A DNA stretch of 52,372 nucleotides from Methylobacterium sp. E-065 (GCF_022829605.1 NZ_JAKSYD010000118.1:1-52372), one strand, 5' to 3'; shown: positions 16,398-25,342, counted from the stretch's first letter. The notes: generated from the letters alone by a model not told the origin. Numbers and translations are program-made.

Positions 16398-18872
16398 ATG
16401 TACCGTGCCTTCACCTGCTTGACCGAAGAGCACACCGCCTGGGTGGTGGTCCTTGCCGCCAGCGTGTGCTGGATCACCTGCTTGGTCGCGCTGAAGCTCG
16501 AACAGCGGGTCCGGACCCGCACCAACGGCTCCGACCTGATCTGGCTCCTGGCGGCCGGATTCTCGATCGGCTCCGGGATTTGGAGCACGCATTTCATCGG
16601 CATGCTGGGCTACGATCCCGGCGTGGTCCTGGGCTACGAGCCACGGACCACATTGCTCTCGCTCGTCGTCGCCATCGCGGCCGCCTCGGCGGCGTTCCTG
16701 TTCGCGCGATCGGGCTCGTCCGCGGAACCTTCGACGCGGCCGTCGGCCTGGGCAGGCGCGGGTGCGGGCCTCGTCCTCGGCCTCGGCATCGCCTGCATGC
16801 ACTTCCTCGGCATCGCGGGAGTGCGGCTGCCCGGGCATTTCACCTGGGACGGCGCGCTCGCCGGCACCGCCATCGTGGCGGGCGTGCTCCTGGCGGCGGC
16901 CGGCATGGCGGTCCATGTCCGCGGCACCGACGGTCTCACCCGGGCGGCGGCGGCCACGATCCTGACGCTGGCGATCGCGCTGCTTCACTTCCTGGCCATG
17001 GCGGCGATCCAGGTGGTGCCGGATCCGGCCCTGGCTGTCCCGCAGCTCGGCCTCGACCGCCGCGTGCTGGCCGGGGTGATCGCCGCCGTGATGGCGGTGA
17101 TCCTGGGCTTCGGCGCCCTGACGCTGATGCTGGACCGCCTGCACAGCATGAACGTCGCGCTGGCCCGCCAGGGCCGCATGCTTCAGGAGAAGACCCGGCT
17201 GCTGGACGAAGCCCTCGACAGCATGGACCAGGGGCTCATCAAGGTCGATGCGGGCGGCATCGTGCGCGTGTGCAACGAGCGGGCGCTGGCGCTGCTCGAT
17301 CTGCCGCGGGCGATGATGCAGGCCCAGCCGAGCTACCGGGCGGTCCTGCGCTATCAGGCCGGCCAGCGGGAGCGGAACCGCACCGACCGGGCCTTCCGCG
17401 CCTGGGTGGCGCGCAGCGAAGCGGGGCAGGCTCATGTTCACGAGCGCGCGCGCCCGAACGGCCGCGTGCTCGAAGTCCGCACCGTGCCCCTGGCGGATGG
17501 CGGTTTCGTGCGGACCTTCACCGACATCACCAAGCGCAAGGCCGCCGAGGCCGAGGTGGCGCGCCTCGCCCGCCACGACGTGCTCACCGGCCTGCCGAAC
17601 CGGGCCCTGTTCCACGAGACCGTGGAGCGGAGTCTGGCCGACATCGCCCAGCATGCGGGTGATTGCGCGGTCCTGTACCTCGATCTCGACGGGTTCAAGG
17701 GCGTGAACGACAGCCTCGGCCATCAGGCCGGGGACGCGCTCCTGCGGCACATCGCGGGCGCCCTCGTGAGCGTTGCCGGGGCCGGGGCCGTGGCCCGCTT
17801 GGGGGGCGACGAGTTCGCCGTGCTGACCCCCGGCGGGTTCGCGGAGGCTGGTGCCCTGGCCGAGCGCCTCATCGCGCTGTTCGACCATCCGCTCTGCGTG
17901 GGTGAGCACCGGATCGGCGTCGGCCTCAGTGTCGGCATCGCGCTCGCCCCCGAGCACGGCATGGCGGCGGAGTGCCTGTACCGGCGCGCCGACCTCGCCC
18001 TCTACCGGGCCAAGGCCGAGGGGCGCGGCACGTTCCGCGTCTTCACGCCCGCCATGGACGAGGAGGCGGAGGCGCGCCGGGTGCTGGAGCGCGACCTGCG
18101 CCAAGCCATGGATGAGGACGGGCTCAGCCTCCACTACCAGCCGCAGGTGGACGGCCGGACCGGCGCGCTGATCGGGTTCGAGGCGCTTCTGCGTTGGGTC
18201 CACCCGGTGCGCGGCAACATCGCGCCGGACGTCTTCGTGCCGCTGGCCGAGGAGACCGGGCTGATCGTCGCGCTGGGCGAGTGGGTGCTGCGCGCGGCCT
18301 GCCGCGAGGCCGCGGGGTGGGCGCAGCCCCTGAAGGTCGCCGTCAACCTCTCACCGCGGCAGTTCCAGAGACCCGAACTGCCCGAGCGGGTCCTGGCCAT
18401 CCTGGCGCAGACCGGTCTGGCGCCCGGCCGCCTGGAACTCGAGGTCACCGAAAGCATCATCATCAACGACATGGACCGGGCCGTGGGCATCCTCCGGCGC
18501 CTGAGGAACTACGGCATCCGGATCAGCATGGATGATTTCGGGACCGGCTACGCGTCGCTGGCCACCCTCCAGGCCTTCCCGTTCGACAAGCTCAAGATCG
18601 ATCGCTCCTTCGTGGCCCAGATCGGCTCGGAGCCGCAGGCGGCCGTGATCGTGCGGGCCGTGCTCGGTCTCGGCCGCAGCCTGGGCATGGGGGTGGTGGC
18701 CGAGGGCGTCGAGACCGAGGCGCAGCGGGCGTTCCTCGCCGAGGAGGCCTGCGGCGAGATGCAGGGCTACCTGTTCGGCAAGCCGCGCCCGATCGCCGAC
18801 TACGCCACGGAGCTCGAACCCACCGCCGACATGGCTGCCCGGGCCGCCCCCCGCCTCACGCGGGTTGGCTGA
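16398..18872 (+). CDS. MHYT-PAS-GGDEF-EAL cyclic-di-GMP enzyme
   Basis: An 824-residue membrane sensor. The MHYT domain (about 1-245) has seven hydrophobic helices and three signature repeats (THFIGM, MHFLGI, LHFLAM), proposed in the family to bind copper and sense gas or redox. A PAS domain (about 265-380), a GGDEF domain (about 395-555, RLGGDEFAVL) and an EAL domain (about 572-810) follow. The GGDEF motif is intact, but no RxxD inhibitory site is seen just upstream. The EAL domain keeps the catalytic set (GFEALLRW, NLSPRQFQ, ELEVTES, DDFGTGY, KIDRSF), so both synthesis and breakdown of cyclic-di-GMP are possible. The start at MYRAFTCLTEEH is preferred because related proteins begin this way; the ATG at 16356 is an alternative. 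Confidence 0.9.
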   Translation: MYRAFTCLTEEHTAWVVVLAASVCWITCLVALKLEQRVRTRTNGSDLIWLLAAGFSIGSGIWSTHFIGMLGYDPGVVLGYEPRTTLLSLVVAIAAASAAFLFARSGSSAEPSTRPSAWAGAGAGLVLGLGIACMHFLGIAGVRLPGHFTWDGALAGTAIVAGVLLAAAGMAVHVRGTDGLTRAAAATILTLAIALLHFLAMAAIQVVPDPALAVPQLGLDRRVLAGVIAAVMAVILGFGALTLMLDRLHSMNVALARQGRMLQEKTRLLDEALDSMDQGLIKVDAGGIVRVCNERALALLDLPRAMMQAQPSYRAVLRYQAGQRERNRTDRAFRAWVARSEAGQAHVHERARPNGRVLEVRTVPLADGGFVRTFTDITKRKAAEAEVARLARHDVLTGLPNRALFHETVERSLADIAQHAGDCAVLYLDLDGFKGVNDSLGHQAGDALLRHIAGALVSVAGAGAVARLGGDEFAVLTPGGFAEAGALAERLIALFDHPLCVGEHRIGVGLSVGIALAPEHGMAAECLYRRADLALYRAKAEGRGTFRVFTPAMDEEAEARRVLERDLRQAMDEDGLSLHYQPQVDGRTGALIGFEALLRWVHPVRGNIAPDVFVPLAEETGLIVALGEWVLRAACREAAGWAQPLKVAVNLSPRQFQRPELPERVLAILAQTGLAPGRLELEVTESIIINDMDRAVGILRRLRNYGIRISMDDFGTGYASLATLQAFPFDKLKIDRSFVAQIGSEPQAAVIVRAVLGLGRSLGMGVVAEGVETEAQRAFLAEEACGEMQGYLFGKPRPIADYATELEPTADMAARAAPRLTRVG

Positions 18873-18912
18873 CGCCGTCGCAGCGGGAACCGAGGCGGCA
18901 TCCCGCCGTTGG

Positions 18913-18956
18913 TTCAGCAGATTGGATCGTTTCTAAGTTTTGAACGGTCTGCTGAA
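18913..18956. promoter_or_regulatory. 44-base dyad upstream of the four-cysteine gene
   Basis: The arms TTCAGCAGA (18913-18921) and TCTGCTGAA (18948-18956) are perfect complements around a 26-base centre that holds CGTT...AACG. It ends 48 bases before the ATG at 19005. There is no T-run, so an operator or an mRNA hairpin is likelier than a simple terminator. Confidence 0.5.
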
Positions 18957-19004
18957 ACGACGCCCGGACGGCCCTGCGGTCGCCGGTCCCACGGGAGCCT
19001 GATC

Positions 19005-19202
19005 ATGAACGCCAAGTGTGAGACCTGCCGGTTCTTCGACGAGCACAAGGGCAACGGCGCCATCGCGCAGAACGATGCCGGCCTGTGCCGCTTCAACCCG
19101 CCCGTCAGCCAGCCTGCGCCCGAAGCGAAGGGGCTCTGGCCCGTGGTCGCCTCCGCGGATTGGTGCGGCCACTACACCCCCGAGATGACCGCGGCCGAGT
19201 AA
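19005..19202 (+). CDS. small four-cysteine protein, possible metal-binding
   Basis: A 65-residue protein with a good ribosome site (GGGAG, 8 bases before ATG). Cysteines sit at 5, 8, 28 and 54 in the contexts KCETCRFF, GLCRFNPP and DWCGHY; this spacing fits a single metal or iron-sulfur site. I do not recognise a characterised family, although short proteins with a CxxCxFF start are common in proteobacteria. It stands alone, preceded by a 44-base dyad and followed by a hairpin terminator. Confidence 0.75.
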   Translation: MNAKCETCRFFDEHKGNGAIAQNDAGLCRFNPPVSQPAPEAKGLWPVVASADWCGHYTPEMTAAE

Positions 19203-19226
19203 GCGCTGCGCACGGATGGCGGATGG

Positions 19227-19256
19227 GGCCGGCCTTCGGGTCGGCCCTTTCCTTTG
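19227..19256 (+). terminator. intrinsic terminator after the four-cysteine gene
   Basis: The stem GGGCCGGCC / GGTCGGCCC, closed by a TTCG-containing loop, is followed by TTTCCTTT. It starts 25 bases after the stop at 19202. Confidence 0.75.
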
Positions 19257-19453
19257 GCCACACGCCTTCGATGGCCGCGACGGATGGGCCCAGCTTTGTC
19301 CGAACCCCTGATCGTCGCGCGTCCGCCGCCTACCTTGGAGCCGATCCAGGGTGTTAACGTTGCCCTCAGGCACTCCGTTTCGCGACCGGCCGAGTCGGCC
19401 GGATCCCAGCGATGCACCGCCTGCACAGTTCGATCTGAACCGGAGAGATTTTG

Positions 19454-20014
19454 ATGGTGGGAGCCACCGCCACGGCGGCCGCGACACGAACCGACGAGCC
19501 GGTCCTCGCCACAGTCACCTTCACGGTGAACGGGCAGCGCCGCGAACTCGAACTCGACACCCGCACCAGCCTGCTCGATGCCGCCCGCGAGCACCTGCAC
19601 CTGACGGGCTCCAAGAAGGGCTGTGACCACGGCCAGTGCGGCGCCTGCACGATGATCGTCGATGGCCGGCGCATCAACGCCTGCCTGACGCTGGCAATCA
19701 TGCATCAGGGCGCCGAGATCACCACGATCGAGGGCCTCGGCCAGCCGGACCACCTGCATCCGATGCAGGCCGCGTTCGTGAAGCATGACGGCTACCAGTG
19801 CGGCTACTGCACGCCGGGCCAGATCTGCTCGGGCGTCGCCGTCCTCGAAGAGATCAAGGCCGGCATCCCGAGCCATGTCACCGCCGACCTCGAGGCCACG
19901 CCCCAGGTCACCGAAGCCGAGATCCGCGAGCGCATGAGCGGCAACATCTGCCGCTGCGGCGCCTATTCCAACATCGTCGAGGCGATGACCGAGGTCGCGG
20001 GAGCGCGGGCATGA
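19454..20014 (+). CDS. paoA: aldehyde oxidoreductase iron-sulfur subunit (PaoA-type)
   Basis: A 186-residue subunit of the xanthine-oxidase family. An N-terminal plant-type [2Fe-2S] ferredoxin domain (about 20-95, [11 protein letters not shown]) is followed by a helical [2Fe-2S] domain (CGYCTPGQ and [11 protein letters not shown]). The clusters pass electrons from the molybdenum site to FAD. The ATG at 19454 is preferred over the TTG just before it, with GGAGAG upstream. The E. coli relative is exported by Tat; I see no Tat signal here, so a cytoplasmic location is likely unless the start is misplaced. Its stop overlaps the paoB start (ATGA), indicating translational coupling. Confidence 0.9.
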   Translation: MVGATATAAATRTDEPVLATVTFTVNGQRRELELDTRTSLLDAAREHLHLTGSKKGCDHGQCGACTMIVDGRRINACLTLAIMHQGAEITTIEGLGQPDHLHPMQAAFVKHDGYQCGYCTPGQICSGVAVLEEIKAGIPSHVTADLEATPQVTEAEIRERMSGNICRCGAYSNIVEAMTEVAGARA

Positions 20015-20961
20015 AGTCCTTCACGTACGAGCGTCCCAGCTCCCCCGCCGAGGCCGCCGCCGCGGTCGCCCGCACGCCGGAGGCGAAGTTCATCGCCGGC
20101 GGCACCAACCTCCTCGACCTGATGAAGCTGCAGATCGAGACCCCGCGCCACCTCGTGGACGTGAACGGGCTCGGCCTCGACACGGTGGAGCCGACAGACG
20201 AGGGCGGTCTGCGCATCGGCGCCCTGGTGCGCAACACAGATCTCGCCGCCCATCCGCGGGTGCGCACGGATTACGGCGTCCTCGCCCGCGCGCTTCTCGC
20301 CGGCGCCTCCGGCCAGTTGCGCAACAAGGCGACCACCGCCGGCAACCTGCTCCAGCGGACCCGCTGCCCGTACTTTTACGACACCGCGCAGGCCTGCAAC
20401 AAACGCCAGCCCGGCTCCGGCTGCTCGGCACTGGACGGCGTGAGCCGCCAGCTCGCGGTGATCGGCGGCAGCGAGGCCTGCATCGCCACACATCCCGGCG
20501 ACATGGCGGTGGCCATGCGGGTGCTCGACGCCACCGTCGAGACGATCGACGCCGCTGGCGCCGCGCGAAAAATCCCGATCGCCGAGTTCCACCGCCTGCC
20601 CGGCGACGAGCCGTCCCGCGACACGAACCTCGAGCCCGGGGAACTGATCACCGCGGTGACGCTGCCGAAGCCGGTTGTTGGGACGCACATCTACCGAAAG
20701 GTCCGCGACCGGGCGTCCTACGCCTACGCGCTGGTCTCGGTGGCGGCGATCCTGGGCAAGGACGGCAGCGGCCACGTCGCCTTCGGCGGCGTCGCCCACA
20801 AGCCCTGGCGGGTCGAGGCGGCCGAGGCCGACCTGCCGAAGGGCGCGAAGGCGGTGACAAGCCGAGTCTTCGCCGACGCCAAGCCGACCCACGAGAACGC
20901 CTACAAGCTGACGCTCGCCGAGCGGACACTCAGCGCAGCGCTCAACCAAGCGAGGGCCTGA
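20011..20961 (+). CDS. paoB: aldehyde oxidoreductase FAD-binding subunit (PaoB-type)
   Basis: A 316-residue FAD subunit with the PCMH-type FAD motif [13 protein letters not shown] (about 30-42) and a second motif, [16 protein letters not shown] (about 110-125). The insertion with [17 protein letters not shown] and GSGCSAL holds the extra cysteines that in E. coli PaoB carry a [4Fe-4S] cluster, which separates this type from ordinary xanthine dehydrogenase FAD subunits. It lies between paoA and paoC; the gap to paoC is 3 bases. Confidence 0.9.
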   Translation: MKSFTYERPSSPAEAAAAVARTPEAKFIAGGTNLLDLMKLQIETPRHLVDVNGLGLDTVEPTDEGGLRIGALVRNTDLAAHPRVRTDYGVLARALLAGASGQLRNKATTAGNLLQRTRCPYFYDTAQACNKRQPGSGCSALDGVSRQLAVIGGSEACIATHPGDMAVAMRVLDATVETIDAAGAARKIPIAEFHRLPGDEPSRDTNLEPGELITAVTLPKPVVGTHIYRKVRDRASYAYALVSVAAILGKDGSGHVAFGGVAHKPWRVEAAEADLPKGAKAVTSRVFADAKPTHENAYKLTLAERTLSAALNQARA

Positions 20962-20964
20962 ACC

Positions 20965-23184
20965 ATGAAGTTCGACACCCAAGCCGGCCCGAACCCGATC
21001 GACCGCCTTAAGGTCGTGGGCCACGCCACCGACCGGATCGACGGCAAGTACAAGACCACCGGTACCGCGCCCTACGCCTACGAGCGCCACGACGTGGCGC
21101 CGGACGCCGCCTATGGCTACGTGCTGGGCTCGTCCATCGCCAAGGGCCGGGTGCGAAGCATCGACACCGCGTCGGCCCGGCAGGCCCCCGGCGTGATCGC
21201 GATCGTCACCACCCTCGACACCCCCCGGGTCGAGCGCGGCGTGATGAACGTCGCCTACCTGTTCGGCGGCGACGTGATCCAGCACTACCATCAGGCCGTC
21301 GCGGTCGTGGTGGCCGAGACTTTCGAGCAGGCCCGGGCGGCGTCGTTCCTCGTGACGGTCGATTACGCCCCGGAAGCCGGCGTGTTCGATCTCGCGGCTG
21401 CCGCCAAGGATGCCGAGCCGGTCCCGGCCGACAGCGGCGAGGGCAGCGGTGGCAACGGCGAGGAGCGCGTCGGCGATTTCGAGGCGGCGTTCGCGCAGGC
21501 GCCGGTCACGCTCGACGCGTCCTACAAGACCGCCGACGAGAGCCACGCCATGATGGAGCCGCACGCCACGGTGGCGGCCTGGGACGGCGAGAAGGTCACG
21601 CTCTGGACGTCCAACCAGATGATCGGCTGGGGCCACGGCAGCCTCGCCAAGATGCTGAACCTGCCCAAGGACAAGGTCCGGCTCGACGCCCCCTATGTCG
21701 GCGGCGGCTTCGGCGGCAAGCTGTTCGTACGCGCCGACGCGGTGCTGGCGGCTTTGGCCGCGAAGGCCGCCGGGCGCCCTGTGAAGGTCGCGCTGACGCG
21801 CCCGCTGATCGCCAACAACACCACCCACCGGCCGGCCACGATCCAGCGGGTGCGGATCGGCGCCACGCAGGACGGCACCATCACGGCGATCGCGCACGAG
21901 AGCACCTCCGGCAACCTGCCGGATGGCGATCCCGAGACGGCGGTGAACCAGACCAAGTTCCTCTACGCGGGCAAGAACCGCCTGACCGCCATGAAGCTCG
22001 CCCGGCTCGACCTGCCGGAGGGCAACGCCATGCGGGCGCCCGGCGAGGCCCCGGGACTGGCGGTGCTCGAAGTTGCCATGGACGAGATGGCGGAGAAGCT
22101 CGGCCTCGACCCCGTGGAGTTCCGCATCCGCAACGACACACAGGTCGTCCCGACCAAGCCGGATCTGCGCTTCTCGCAGCGCGACCTCGTGGGCTGCCTC
22201 AAGCTCGGCGTGGAGCGGTTCGGGTGGGCCAAGCGCAACCCGAAGCCCGGCCAGGTGCGAGACGGGCAGTGGCTCGTCGGTCTCGGCATGGCGGCGGCGT
22301 TCCGCGACAACATGGTGATGAAGTCGGGCGCCCGGGTGCGGCTCGATGCCGGCGGCACGGTCACGGTCGAGACCGACATGACCGATATCGGCACCGGCAG
22401 CTACACGATCATCGCGCAGACGGCCGCCGAGATGATGGGCGTGCCCCTCAATCGTGTGGTGGTCCGCCTCGGCGATTCCGATTTCCCGGTCTCGTCGGGC
22501 TCGGGCGGCCAGTTCGGTGCCAATTCCTCGACCGCGGGCGTCTACGCGGCCTGCGTGAAGCTGCGGGAGTCGATCGCCCAAAAACTCGGGTTCAACGCCA
22601 CCGACGCGGTGTTCGAGGACGGCGAGGTCCGCGCCGGCAACCGCGCCATCCCGCTGGCCCAGGCCGCGGCCGAGGGCGAGCTGGTCGCCGAGGATACGAT
22701 CGAGTTCGGCGATTTCTCGAAGACGCAGCAGGTCTCGACCTTCGGCGCCCACTTCGTCGAAGTCGCGGTGGACGTCTACACCGCCGAGGTCCGGGTCCGG
22801 CGGATGCTGGCGGTCTGCGCAGCCGGGCGGATCCTCAACCCGAAATCGGCCCGCAGCCAGGTGATCGGCGGCATGGTCATGGGCACCGGCGCGGCTCTGA
22901 TGGAGGAGCTGGCGGTCGATACCAAGCGCGGCTTCTTCGCCAACCACGATCTGGCTGGTTACGAGGTGCCGGTCCACGCCGACATCCCCCACCAGGAGGT
23001 GATCTTCCTCGACGAGACCGATCCGATGTCCTCGCCCATGAAGGCGAAGGGCGTGGGCGAACTCGGCATCTCGGGGATCGCCGCCGCGGTGGCCAACGCG
23101 ATCTACAACGCCACTGGCATCCGCGTGCGGGATTATCCGATCACCCTCGACAAGCTGATCGACCGGATGCCGGACGCGGCCTGA
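20965..23184 (+). CDS. paoC: aldehyde oxidoreductase molybdenum-binding subunit (PaoC-type)
   Basis: A 739-residue catalytic subunit with the molybdenum-cytosine-dinucleotide binding folds of the xanthine-oxidase family. YVGGGFGGK (about 250) and the segments around AMRAPGEAPGL (about 355) and GSGGQFGANSST (about 512) contact the cofactor. KGVGELGISG near residue 695 holds the expected catalytic Glu. The enzyme oxidises aldehydes to acids with water as the oxygen source; broad aromatic and aliphatic aldehyde range is known for E. coli PaoABC. The maturation gene paoD (XdhC/MocA partner) does not follow. A strong hairpin closes the operon. Confidence 0.9.
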   Translation: MKFDTQAGPNPIDRLKVVGHATDRIDGKYKTTGTAPYAYERHDVAPDAAYGYVLGSSIAKGRVRSIDTASARQAPGVIAIVTTLDTPRVERGVMNVAYLFGGDVIQHYHQAVAVVVAETFEQARAASFLVTVDYAPEAGVFDLAAAAKDAEPVPADSGEGSGGNGEERVGDFEAAFAQAPVTLDASYKTADESHAMMEPHATVAAWDGEKVTLWTSNQMIGWGHGSLAKMLNLPKDKVRLDAPYVGGGFGGKLFVRADAVLAALAAKAAGRPVKVALTRPLIANNTTHRPATIQRVRIGATQDGTITAIAHESTSGNLPDGDPETAVNQTKFLYAGKNRLTAMKLARLDLPEGNAMRAPGEAPGLAVLEVAMDEMAEKLGLDPVEFRIRNDTQVVPTKPDLRFSQRDLVGCLKLGVERFGWAKRNPKPGQVRDGQWLVGLGMAAAFRDNMVMKSGARVRLDAGGTVTVETDMTDIGTGSYTIIAQTAAEMMGVPLNRVVVRLGDSDFPVSSGSGGQFGANSSTAGVYAACVKLRESIAQKLGFNATDAVFEDGEVRAGNRAIPLAQAAAEGELVAEDTIEFGDFSKTQQVSTFGAHFVEVAVDVYTAEVRVRRMLAVCAAGRILNPKSARSQVIGGMVMGTGAALMEELAVDTKRGFFANHDLAGYEVPVHADIPHQEVIFLDETDPMSSPMKAKGVGELGISGIAAAVANAIYNATGIRVRDYPITLDKLIDRMPDAA

Positions 23185-23186
23185 AC

Positions 23187-23214
23187 GGCCCGGGAGGGAT
23201 GCCCCTCCCGGGCC
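23187..23214 (+). terminator. 12-base perfect hairpin after paoC
   Basis: GGCCCGGGAGGG (23187-23198) pairs with CCCTCCCGGGCC (23203-23214) around a four-base loop, two bases after the paoC stop. No T-run follows, so it may be a 3'-end stabiliser rather than a classic terminator. Confidence 0.65.
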
Positions 23215-23285
23215 GCCACGACAAAGTGACCGGGCCGGATCGAGCCCGGCCGCGTTGATGCGGCATCTGTCGCTTGGAGATCCTT

Positions 23286-23732
23286 ATGGCGGACGCGTAT
23301 GCGCCGCGGCCCGCGGTGCTGCTGGTCGAGGATGATCCCGTGCAGCTCATGGAGGCGGCCGCGGCTCTGCGGGAGGCCGGCTACGCGGTGGCCGAGGCAT
23401 CCACCGTCGAGGCCGCGCAAGCGCATCTGGCAGCCCGGCCGGACCTCGTCGCCATGGTGGCGGATGTCGATCTCGCGGGCGCGCCTCTCACCGGCTTCAC
23501 CCTCGCCAAGGCGGTGGCGGCGCGCTGGCCCGAACGCGCGATCCTGATCGTATCGGGGTTCGCCTGGCCGGCCGAGGGTGAGGTGCCGATGGGGGCGGGC
23601 TACCTGCGCAAGCCATTCACCGCGGATGGGCTCGCGACCGCCCTGCGGGCCGTGCTCACCGCACGCGGCCTGGACATTTCCGACACCGCGCCCGACCTCG
23701 GCACCATGGGAAGCGGGCAGGAGGCCCGCTGA
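23286..23732 (+). CDS. stand-alone response regulator (receiver domain only)
   Basis: A 148-residue CheY-like receiver. The acidic pocket is in LLVEDDP, the phospho-acceptor Asp in ADVDLAG, the switch Ser in LIVSGF and the conserved Lys in LRKPF. There is no output domain. A GGAGA site stands before the ATG. No histidine kinase is encoded in the window. A related receiver, also with the KPFTAD ending, is encoded at 27975. It is probably a diffusible phospho-relay or sink component. It ends close to the convergent gene at 23776. Confidence 0.9.
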   Translation: MADAYAPRPAVLLVEDDPVQLMEAAAALREAGYAVAEASTVEAAQAHLAARPDLVAMVADVDLAGAPLTGFTLAKAVAARWPERAILIVSGFAWPAEGEVPMGAGYLRKPFTADGLATALRAVLTARGLDISDTAPDLGTMGSGQEAR

Positions 23733-23775
23733 CGCCGGCCCCCTGATCGCGCCGGCCAACCGTGGCGGGCACCGG

Positions 23776-23988
23776 TCAGTCGGCGCGCTCGCTCGCCTTC
23801 GCAGCGCCGTCATCGGACAGGAGCCAGTCGGGCAGGACCGGGATGACTGCTCCGGCGATCGCGCCGGCGCTTTCCAGGGCCCGTCCCGCCTTCGCCTCGG
23901 GGCTCTCCGCCCGGACCTCCGCGAACAACTTGCGGGCCAAGCGATCGAGTTCCTCGTCCGAAAGCTGCTGCCCGTTCGGATCCGCCAT
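23776..23988 (-). CDS. small hypothetical protein
   Basis: A 70-residue acidic protein (MADPNGQQLSDEELDRLARKLF). The start at 23988 follows an excellent AGGAGG site, which decides against the upstream start at 24087. The N-terminal half is predicted helical; the middle (GAIAGAVIPVLPDWLL) is moderately hydrophobic. The function is unknown. It lies downstream of and parallel to the gene at 24244-24900, with a 255-base gap in which I see nothing. Confidence 0.7.
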   Translation of the reverse strand: MADPNGQQLSDEELDRLARKLFAEVRAESPEAKAGRALESAGAIAGAVIPVLPDWLLSDDGAAKASERAD

Positions 23989-24243
23989 CGGAGACCTCCT
24001 CGACTCATTCGCTTGTCCCGCGTCGCGGGCCACGTCGGAATAACCCGTCTGCGTCCGGGGTCGGAGTGGTTCAGGTCGCGGAATCACGCGTCGTGGTTAG
24101 CCGGCTGTAAGCGGGTTCGCGCGGACGCGGTCTCAGAGCGGAAGCGCCCGGACCCGGCGGGATACGCCGGCGATGATGGTCAACGTCGCGGGTCAGCTCC
24201 ACGGGCATCGGTCACTGAGGACCGCCCGACGGATGCCCCCATC

Positions 24244-24900
24244 TCAGCCGGTGCGGCGGCCGCAGCGGATATAGGCGGACGTGCCCCAGGCGCTCGTCCA
24301 GGTCAGGCGGTCGCCCTCGACGACGAGGCGGACCTGGGAGGACCAGCGGCGGTCCCGGTCCCCGCATTCGGCCGCCATGGTCCAGGCATTGCCGGAACGG
24401 TGTGGGTCGCGGAACGTACAGAGGGTGTCGCCGGCCCTGGCGCGCTCGGGCGTGATCGTGGCCGGCAGGTAACCGTGCCGGCGCGACGGGGCGGCGCAGG
24501 CCTCCGCCGTCGGGCCCCAGGTCCCGACATAATCGGCGGCCGGACGAGGCGTCGCGGCTGGAACGGCCGGCTGGGCAGGCGTCATGGGGGCGTGTGCGGA
24601 GGCCGCCTCGACCACGGGAGCCGTCGCCGCAGGGACGGCGACGCTCGCCAAGGTGGTCGTCGGATCCTCCGGCCGGACCATTGCCAGCGCCCGGCGCGGC
24701 AGATCCTCCGGCGGGTCGAACAGCGGCTCCCCGACCGCCAGGGGCGCCGACATCCGGAACGGCATGTCCTCGGTCAAGTAGGCGGTGCAGTAGGCGAACA
24801 GGCCGACCCAGCCGACGGCGAGGAGAATCTGGGGTGTGTAGGAGCGCCGGCCCTCACGCAGAGGTTCGACAGGCGCCACCGCCAGAACGATCGCCGTCAC
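24244..24900 (-). CDS. single-pass membrane protein with extracytoplasmic C-terminal domain
   Basis: A 218-residue protein. I choose the GTG at 24900 because a strong GGAGGA lies 6 bases upstream; the longer frame to 24972 lacks this. A short cytoplasmic N-terminus leads to one transmembrane helix (about 26-42, ILLAVGWVGLFAYCTAYL). A proline- and alanine-rich linker (about 75-122) follows, then a compact C-terminal domain starting at YVGTWGP with cysteines in EACAAPS, TLCTFRD, AECGDRD and YIRCGRR that could form two disulfides. I do not recognise a characterised family. It is divergent from the coiled-coil cluster and shares its upstream region, which contains two CtrA-type boxes. Confidence 0.75.
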   Translation of the reverse strand: MTAIVLAVAPVEPLREGRRSYTPQILLAVGWVGLFAYCTAYLTEDMPFRMSAPLAVGEPLFDPPEDLPRRALAMVRPEDPTTTLASVAVPAATAPVVEAASAHAPMTPAQPAVPAATPRPAADYVGTWGPTAEACAAPSRRHGYLPATITPERARAGDTLCTFRDPHRSGNAWTMAAECGDRDRRWSSQVRLVVEGDRLTWTSAWGTSAYIRCGRRTG

Positions 24901-25040
24901 CGAAAATCCTCCGCGCGCCGTCATCGCCGGGTCAGGGCCCGAAACACAGTTTTCGTCACCCATAAGCGACACCGGGCGCCCGCGATCGAGGATTTCTCAG
25001 TATCGGGCCAGGGACAGGTTTATTAACGTCCGGTAAATCG

Positions 25041-25055
25041 TTAACGATGCGTTAA
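25041..25055. promoter_or_regulatory. CtrA-type box 1 (TTAA-N7-TTAA)
   Basis: TTAA at 25041-25044 and TTAA at 25052-25055 are separated by exactly seven bases. This is the full consensus for the alphaproteobacterial cell-cycle regulator CtrA. An extra TTAA lies at 25023-25026. It is 141 bases upstream of the minus-strand start at 24900 and 35 bases upstream of the small open frame at 25090. Confidence 0.65.
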
Positions 25056-25089
25056 CGGTTGATCCAGGGCCGGCTCCGATGCGCGCGGC

Positions 25090-25248
25090 ATGTCCGACGC
25101 CCCGTCGGCGCTGACCCGCTGGGCGTGGTGGAACGATCTTGCCCAGCCCCGGCCGGCGGCACTGGACGATGCGGCCCCTGCCTGCCGCCGGAAGTCCTCC
25201 GGACGTCAGAAAGCCGTGTCGCGCGTCGCTTCTAGTTTGATCCTGTGA
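25090..25248 (+). CDS. candidate 52-residue protein
   Basis: A short open frame beginning MSDAPSALTRWAWWNDL and ending SSLIL, with coding-like GC at third positions for most of its length. It has a tryptophan-rich N-terminal part and a basic tail (CRRKSSGRQK). The ribosome site is weak. It fills the gap between the two CtrA-type boxes, which makes it worth listing, but it may be a chance frame. Confidence 0.35.
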   Translation: MSDAPSALTRWAWWNDLAQPRPAALDDAAPACRRKSSGRQKAVSRVASSLIL

Positions 25249-25292
25249 ACTGCCAAGTAGAGGGCAAAATATCGCTCGACAGTCTTATTGGA

Positions 25293-25307
25293 TTAAGATT
25301 TAGTTAA
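25293..25307. promoter_or_regulatory. CtrA-type box 2 (TTAA-N7-TTAA)
   Basis: TTAA at 25293-25296 and TTAA at 25304-25307 have exactly seven bases between them, ending 35 bases before the ATG at 25343. The position fits a site overlapping the promoter of the coiled-coil gene. Confidence 0.7.
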
Positions 25308-25342
25308 TTCGCCCGGATTGTGGGCGCGATCGAGCTCGTTTC

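Noticed and set aside
19963..22992. A 1009-codon open frame on the minus strand opposite paoABC
   Set aside because: It lies antisense to three clearly conserved genes and its product is low-complexity (Arg, Gly, His, Asp rich); long antisense frames are expected in high-GC DNA.
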